Positions 39,681 to 43,866 of a DNA stretch of 43,866 nucleotides are shown piece by piece (the stretch's first letter is position 1; each line of letters starts with the position of its first letter). This DNA is from Kineococcus siccus. Its GTDB lineage: Bacteria; Actinomycetota; Actinomycetes; Actinomycetales; Kineococcaceae. Made by a program: the position numbers and the translations under genes. Below the pieces are notes generated by a model. That model saw nothing but the letters and a program-made list of their open reading frames with translations, made no database searches and was not told the origin of the DNA. The DNA lies in NCBI RefSeq assembly GCF_009906795.1, contig NZ_JAAALN010000010.1, forward strand, positions 1-43,866, written 5' to 3'.

Positions 39681-40686
39681 GCGCGCTCGAGCTCTCCCGC
39701 ACCAGCAGCTCCACGCCGGCCCGGTGGGCGCGCGGGGGGCCGGCGTCGGCCCGCCCGATCCGGTCGATGAGGTAGGCGACGGCCGTGGCGGCGATGTCCT
39801 CCAGCGCCGGCTTCACCGTCGACAGCGCCGGGACGCTGTAGCGCGTCTCGTCGATGTCGTCGAAGCCGACGACCGCGACGTCGGCGGGGACCTTGCGGCC
39901 GGAGTCCTCGAGCACGCGCATGGCGCCGAGCGCCATGGCGTCGTTGAAGGCCAGTAGGCCGTCGAAGTCCCCGGCCCGGACGAGCCGGCGCGTCCCCTCG
40001 GCCCCCGCGGACCGGCTCCAGACCCCCACGTCGACGACGAGGGCGGGGTCGTAGCCGATGCCGGCGTCGGCCAGCGCCTGCCGGTACCCCGCGAGCCGCA
40101 GCGCCGCGGTGCCGGTCCGCCGCCCGTGCAGGGCGCCGAGCGCGGCGATGCGCGTGCGCCCGTCGTCGAGCAGGTGCCGGACGGCGGCCTGCGCCCCCTC
40201 GGCGTTGCGCATCGTCACGTGGTCGGTCGCCCAGCCCGGGACGGGTTCGCCGAGGACGACCACGGGGTTCGGGATGCCCTCCGGCAGCTCGGGCCCGCCG
40301 TCGACGAGGCCCAGCACGCTGAACAGGATGCCGTCGACCATCTGGGTCCGGTTGCCGCGCAGCAGCTCCAGCTCCACGTCGCGGTCACCCCGCGACTGCT
40401 CGAGGAGCACGAGCAGGTCGTGGGCCGCCGCCGCCGTCATCACGGCGTCGGCGAGCTCCGCGAAGTAGGGGTTGCGGATGTCGGGGACGATGAGGCTGAT
40501 GACCCCGAGCCGCCCGCTGCGCAGGCCGCGCGCCGCGAGGTTCGGGCGGTAGCCCAGCTCCTCGATCGCCGCGTCGACCCGCGCCCGCGTCGCGTCGCTG
40601 AAGCTGCCCTGCCCGCGCACGACGTTCGAGACGGTCTTGATGGAGACGCCCGCGGCCTGGGCGACGTCGTGCAGCGTCACGGGCAC
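39667..40686 (-). CDS. LacI-family transcriptional regulator
   Basis: A 339-aa regulator. The HTH and hinge are at 1-60 (VTLHDVAQAAGVSIKTVSNV, then YRPNLAARGLRSGRLG). A periplasmic-binding-like effector domain follows, with LVLLEQSRGD, VGFDDIDETRYSVPALSTVK (ends VGFDDIDE and ALSTVKP) and ELLVRESSS. LacI proteins bind sugars and repress adjacent operons; the effector is probably the sugar carried by the ABC transporter upstream. GTG 40686 has AAGGA at 6 nt. It is the last gene of permease-permease-GH1-lacI. Confidence 0.92.
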   Translation of the reverse strand: MPVTLHDVAQAAGVSIKTVSNVVRGQGSFSDATRARVDAAIEELGYRPNLAARGLRSGRLGVISLIVPDIRNPYFAELADAVMTAAAAHDLLVLLEQSRGDRDVELELLRGNRTQMVDGILFSVLGLVDGGPELPEGIPNPVVVLGEPVPGWATDHVTMRNAEGAQAAVRHLLDDGRTRIAALGALHGRRTGTAALRLAGYRQALADAGIGYDPALVVDVGVWSRSAGAEGTRRLVRAGDFDGLLAFNDAMALGAMRVLEDSGRKVPADVAVVGFDDIDETRYSVPALSTVKPALEDIAATAVAYLIDRIGRADAGPPRAHRAGVELLVRESSSALSRR

Positions 40687-40765
40687 GTGCGTTCCTTCCG
40701 CCGGGCTCGGGCTCGCCTCGTGCCCCGCAGCGTAACGGCGGCCTCCGCCCGGGACGGCGCCGTCG

Positions 40766-42043
40766 TCAGCTCACCACCGCCGCACCACCGGGGGCGAGCG
40801 CGAGGGCCTCGGCGGCGAGGCGCCGGAACTCCTCCTCGACCGGGTTGCGCACGCGCGCCAGGCCGGACGACGTCTCGACCAGGTCGTAGAGCCCCATCGT
40901 CAGCAGGTGGTCGCGGCGCGGGCGGGTGCTGTGCCGGTAGGTCCACTCGTACATGTCGAACAGCGGCCACCACGTGTAGCCCAGGACGCGGCGACCCTCC
41001 GCCCGCAGCGCGTGCAGCTCGGCGACCGAGTCCCGCAGCCAGCGGATGCGCTCCTCCGCCGAGGCGGTCACGCAGGTCTCGGTGAGCATGACCGGGACGT
41101 CGTAGCGGTCCTCGTAGGCCGTGAGCACCTCGCGCAGGCCGAGCACGCCGTCGTCGCGCGTCGGGCGCGGGTCGGCGAACCCGCCCCGGTGGTGCACGCC
41201 GCGCTCGAACACCTCCGTGCTGTGCAGCGGGTAGTAGTTGACGCCCATGACCGTCGGGGGCGCCGGCTCCGCCCGGAGCTGCTCCAGCAGCGCGGGCCCG
41301 ACGCCCGCGCCCAGCAGGTCGGCGTGCAGCGGGTGCTCGGGGCCGACCCGCCCCGTGAGGAGGTCCTCGACGAGGTAGCGCTGCTCCAGCAGGGCCCGGA
41401 CGTGCCCGGCGTGCTCGGGGGCGTCGACGTCGCCCGCGTAGCGGAAGCCCGCGTCGACGTGCACGAACACCGCGGCGTCGCCGAGCACGCCCGCGATGCG
41501 CCGCTGCGCCTGGGCGGACGCGTCGGCGAGGGCGGCCGCGATCTGCAGGAGACCACCGCGGCCCCGCAGGTACGGGGGCCAGTAGCCGTACTCGCCGCTG
41601 AACTGGGCGTGGATCATCGGCTCGTTGACGGGGGTGTAGCTGGTCGCCACGTGGCCGTAGCGGTCGGCCACGCGCTCCGCGTACGCCGCGAACCGGCGCG
41701 GGAAGTCCGGGTTGGCGAACTGCTCGTCCAGCCACAGCGGGGTGCCGTAGTGCAGCAGGTCGACCACGGGTTCGAGGCCGAGGTCGGCGAAGCGGGCCAT
41801 CGCCTGGTCGACCCAGGCCCAGTCCCACTCCTCCGGCCCGGGGTTCACCCGGTGCCACGGGATCCCCCAGCGCAGCAGGTCCGCGCCGGCCTGCTGGGCC
41901 AGGCCGAGGTCGCTCGCGACGTGCGCGTAGTGCTCCGTGAGCTCGTACTCGTCGACGGCCCGCTCGCCGGCCGCCTCCTGGGGCACGAACGTGTCCTCGA
42001 TGCCGAGGGCGAAGTGCAGTCGCCCGTCCTCGTGCCAGCGCAT
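40766..42043 (-). CDS. Glycoside hydrolase family 1 protein
   Basis: A 425-aa beta-glycosidase-like TIM barrel. The acid/base Glu is E141 in SYTPVNEPMI. The nucleophile position is E322 in VMLTETCVTAS; normal GH1 has ITENG, so the motif is altered. Also seen are WGIPWHRVNPGP and NYYPLHSTEV. It is shorter than typical GH1 (about 450-480). Between the sugar permeases and a LacI gene, it likely splits the imported glycoside. ATG 42043 has AAGGAG upstream. Confidence 0.85.
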   Translation of the reverse strand: MRWHEDGRLHFALGIEDTFVPQEAAGERAVDEYELTEHYAHVASDLGLAQQAGADLLRWGIPWHRVNPGPEEWDWAWVDQAMARFADLGLEPVVDLLHYGTPLWLDEQFANPDFPRRFAAYAERVADRYGHVATSYTPVNEPMIHAQFSGEYGYWPPYLRGRGGLLQIAAALADASAQAQRRIAGVLGDAAVFVHVDAGFRYAGDVDAPEHAGHVRALLEQRYLVEDLLTGRVGPEHPLHADLLGAGVGPALLEQLRAEPAPPTVMGVNYYPLHSTEVFERGVHHRGGFADPRPTRDDGVLGLREVLTAYEDRYDVPVMLTETCVTASAEERIRWLRDSVAELHALRAEGRRVLGYTWWPLFDMYEWTYRHSTRPRRDHLLTMGLYDLVETSSGLARVRNPVEEEFRRLAAEALALAPGGAAVVS

Positions 42044-42072
42044 GGGATCGCGCTCCTTCCGGGGTGGGGGGG

Positions 42073-42897
42073 TCACTTGAGCCCCGAGGTGGCGACGCTC
42101 GCGACGAACCGGCGCTGCACGAGCAGGAACAGGACCGCCAGGGGCGCCAGCGCGACGAGCGAGCCGGCCATCATCACGCCGTAGGGGACGATGCCGCTGG
42201 GGCCGGTGAGCAGGGTCAGCCCCGACGTGATGGTGCCGGTGTCGCCGCGGGTGGAGAACACCAGCGGCCAGAGCAGGTCGTTCCAGTTGTTGACGAACGT
42301 GAACACCCCGAGGGTGAGCAGCGCCGGCACCGCGTTGGGCAGGACGACGCTGCGGTAGATGCGCCACTCCGACGCCCCGTCGATGCGGGCCGCGTTGTCG
42401 AGGTCGCGGGGCAGGGCGAGGAAGAACTGGCGGAGGAAGAAGATGCCGAACGCGTCCGCCGCCCGCGGGACGATGAGGGCGGCGAAGGTGTTCACCCAGC
42501 CCAGGTCGCTGACCAGCTGGTAGATCGGCACCAGGGTCGCCTGGAACGGGATCATCAGACTCGCGATGATGCAGACGAGCAGCAGCCGGGACCCCGTGAA
42601 GTCGATGCGGGCCAGGGCGTAGGCGGCGAGGGAGTCGAACACGAGGGCGCAGACGGTGACGCCGCCCGCGAAGGCGAAGCTGTTGGCGACGAGCCGGGCG
42701 AACGGCAGCTCGTCGAAGATGACGCGGAAGTTCTCCAGCGTCCAGCTGGAGGGCAGGAGCGTCGGCGGGAAGGCGTTCACCTCGCTCACGGGCTTGAACG
42801 CCGTGAAGACGATGATGAGGAACGGCAGCAGCAGCACCAGGGTGCCGACCGCGACGACGGTGAACAGCAGCCCGCGGGCGGCCAGGGCCCGGGTCAT
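42073..42897 (-). CDS. Carbohydrate ABC transporter permease (MalG-like)
   Basis: A 274-aa inner-membrane protein of the MalG type. Six helices are visible from LLFTVVAVGTLVLLLPFLIIVF to the last VALAPLAVLFLLV. The cytoplasmic EAA loop reads DNAARIDGASEWRIYRSVVLP (ends AARIDGAS and VVLP), which docks on the ATPase. It overlaps the partner permease by 4 nt (ATGA 42894-42897). A shared MsiK-like ATPase elsewhere probably powers it, as none is local. Confidence 0.94.
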   Translation of the reverse strand: MTRALAARGLLFTVVAVGTLVLLLPFLIIVFTAFKPVSEVNAFPPTLLPSSWTLENFRVIFDELPFARLVANSFAFAGGVTVCALVFDSLAAYALARIDFTGSRLLLVCIIASLMIPFQATLVPIYQLVSDLGWVNTFAALIVPRAADAFGIFFLRQFFLALPRDLDNAARIDGASEWRIYRSVVLPNAVPALLTLGVFTFVNNWNDLLWPLVFSTRGDTGTITSGLTLLTGPSGIVPYGVMMAGSLVALAPLAVLFLLVQRRFVASVATSGLK

Positions 42898-43847
42898 GCG
42901 CCGAGGTCCTTCTCGCGCCGGGCCGCGACGAGGAACTGCACCAGGCTCAGCAGCAGCGTCGCGACGAGCAGGACGTAGGACAGCGCCGAGGCGATGCCCA
43001 GGTCCAGCTCCTGGAACCCGGTCTCGTAGATCTGGGTCACCACGGTGTCGGTGGCGCCGTAGGGGCCGCCCTGGGTGAGGACGTAGATCTGGTCGAAGGC
43101 CTGCAGCGCCGCGATGAGGGCGAAGACCACCACGAACGTCGTCGTGCTGCTCAGCAGCGGCAGCGTGACGTGGCGGAAGCGGCCGAGCGGCCCGGCCCCG
43201 TCCATCCGGGCCGCCTCGTACAGGCTCTCGGGGACGTCCTGCAGCCCCGCGACGAACACGACCATGTAGAAGCCGAAGCTCTTCCACACCGCCACGAGCA
43301 CGACGGCCGGCATCGCCAGCGTCGGGTCCTCCAGGACGTCGCCGAGCTGGATCCCGAGGCCGCTCAGCCAGTGGTTCAGCAGCCCCACCTGCGGGTCGAT
43401 CAGGTACTGCCAGGCCAGGGCCGCCACGGCGAGGGAGACGATGAACGGCAGGAACAGCGCCGTCCGGAACAACCCCCGCAGCGGCAGCCGCGGGTCGTTG
43501 ACGAGCAGGGCCAGCGCCAGGGCGAGGCCGATGGACAGCGGCGTGAACAGCACCGCGTACAGCGCGGTGTTCGCCATGGCCCGCAGCAGCGTCGGGTCGG
43601 TGAAGACCGTGACGTAGTTCTGCAGCCCCACGAAGGTCTCGGCCCCGAACCCGCTGGACTCGTACAGCGACGTGCGCAGCGCCGACACCATGGGCCAGCC
43701 GACGAAGGTCAGCAGGACGACGAGCGCGGGTGCGGTGAAGCACGCCGCGGCCGCCAGCCGGCGCTGCGAGCGGGTCAGCGGCCCGCGGCCGCCGAGCTGC
43801 CGCGGTGGGCGGTAGGTGCGGGGGCGCTCCTCGACGGAAGCCGCCAT
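42894..43847 (-). CDS. Carbohydrate ABC transporter permease (MalF/UgpA-like)
   Basis: A 317-aa permease with six helices; the first is near 30-50 (LAAAACFTAPALVVLLTFVGW). The EAA motif reads EAARMDGAGPLGRFRHVTLPLL (ends EAARMDGAG and VTLPLL), and PxxxxxLxxA..W matches MalF-type partners. ATG 43847 has GAGAGGAC upstream. The substrate-binding protein normally precedes such a gene and would lie past the right window edge. Confidence 0.94.
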   Translation of the reverse strand: MAASVEERPRTYRPPRQLGGRGPLTRSQRRLAAAACFTAPALVVLLTFVGWPMVSALRTSLYESSGFGAETFVGLQNYVTVFTDPTLLRAMANTALYAVLFTPLSIGLALALALLVNDPRLPLRGLFRTALFLPFIVSLAVAALAWQYLIDPQVGLLNHWLSGLGIQLGDVLEDPTLAMPAVVLVAVWKSFGFYMVVFVAGLQDVPESLYEAARMDGAGPLGRFRHVTLPLLSSTTTFVVVFALIAALQAFDQIYVLTQGGPYGATDTVVTQIYETGFQELDLGIASALSYVLLVATLLLSLVQFLVAARREKDLGA

Positions 43848-43866
43848 GGTTCGTCCTCTCGGTGGC

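Noticed and set aside
1-43866. CRISPR arrays, tRNAs, rRNAs, IS elements, phage genes or att sites
   Set aside because: No repeat-spacer pattern, cloverleaf, transposase or integrase was found; the only tandem repeat is three 7-bp units at 26496-26516.

Overview
The window is chromosomal DNA of a very GC-rich (about three quarters G+C by eye) actinobacterium. The evidence is the block rex-hemA-hemC, the proC-linked pair of a small HTH protein and the tiny ribosomal protein bS22, radA-disA, clpC, lsr2 beside lysS, a short mycobacterial-type argA, and many GTG starts. A Kineococcus-like or related Kineosporiaceae organism would fit, but that is a guess from gene content, not a placement. I see no IS element, prophage, CRISPR array, tRNA or rRNA.

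Layout. 1-3381 (minus): a glutaredoxin-like protein, then rex (redox repressor with its own operator), hemA and hemC, the last cut by the window edge, where the DNA folds back on itself. 3404-8496: a HAD phosphatase on plus; on minus two units, ppx/gppA -> TIM-barrel isomerase -> proC -> acuC, and HTH -> bS22. 8519-12983 (plus): a Cys-rich protein, a methyltransferase, a small membrane protein, then radA and disA (DNA repair and c-di-AMP). 13005-16244: an anchored Cys protein, mutY, and arfB/gntK/argA. 16276-18834: clpC with a structured leader. 19014-23939: a nitric-oxide-type H-NOX sensor overlapping an HNOBA-GGDEF-EAL c-di-GMP protein, a citrate synthase, and a divergent citrate-synthase-like protein fused to an HTH domain. 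The last two share a palindromic promoter region. 23936-29188: secreted proteins, OsmC, RhaM, an ABC exporter and a GntR regulator. 29199-31351: lsr2, an unlisted 53-aa membrane protein and lysS. 31375-36892 (minus): nucleotide-sugar genes (rfbF, SDR epimerase, RmlC-like epimerase, SAF oxidoreductase) running by 4-nt overlaps into a DUF2520 protein and followed by panC. 37198-39680 (plus): a methyltransferase, a 52-aa protein and a SulP transporter. 39667-43847 (minus): a sugar ABC permease pair, a GH1 hydrolase and a LacI regulator.

Recurrent architecture. About ten genes have a TAnnnT box exactly 6-7 nt before the start codon and no Shine-Dalgarno sequence, the signature of leaderless mRNA. 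Genes inside operons instead use 4-nt GTGA/ATGA overlaps or good Shine-Dalgarno sites.

Most promising for new biology: (1) the HTH-citrate-synthase fusion with interleaved divergent promoters over GTTGAT half-sites; (2) the H-NOX/HNOBA-GGDEF-EAL pair, in which all key heme, cyclase, I-site and EAL residues are present; (3) the sugar operon joined to a pantothenate-type block. The palindrome at 1-84 is more likely an assembly artefact than biology.
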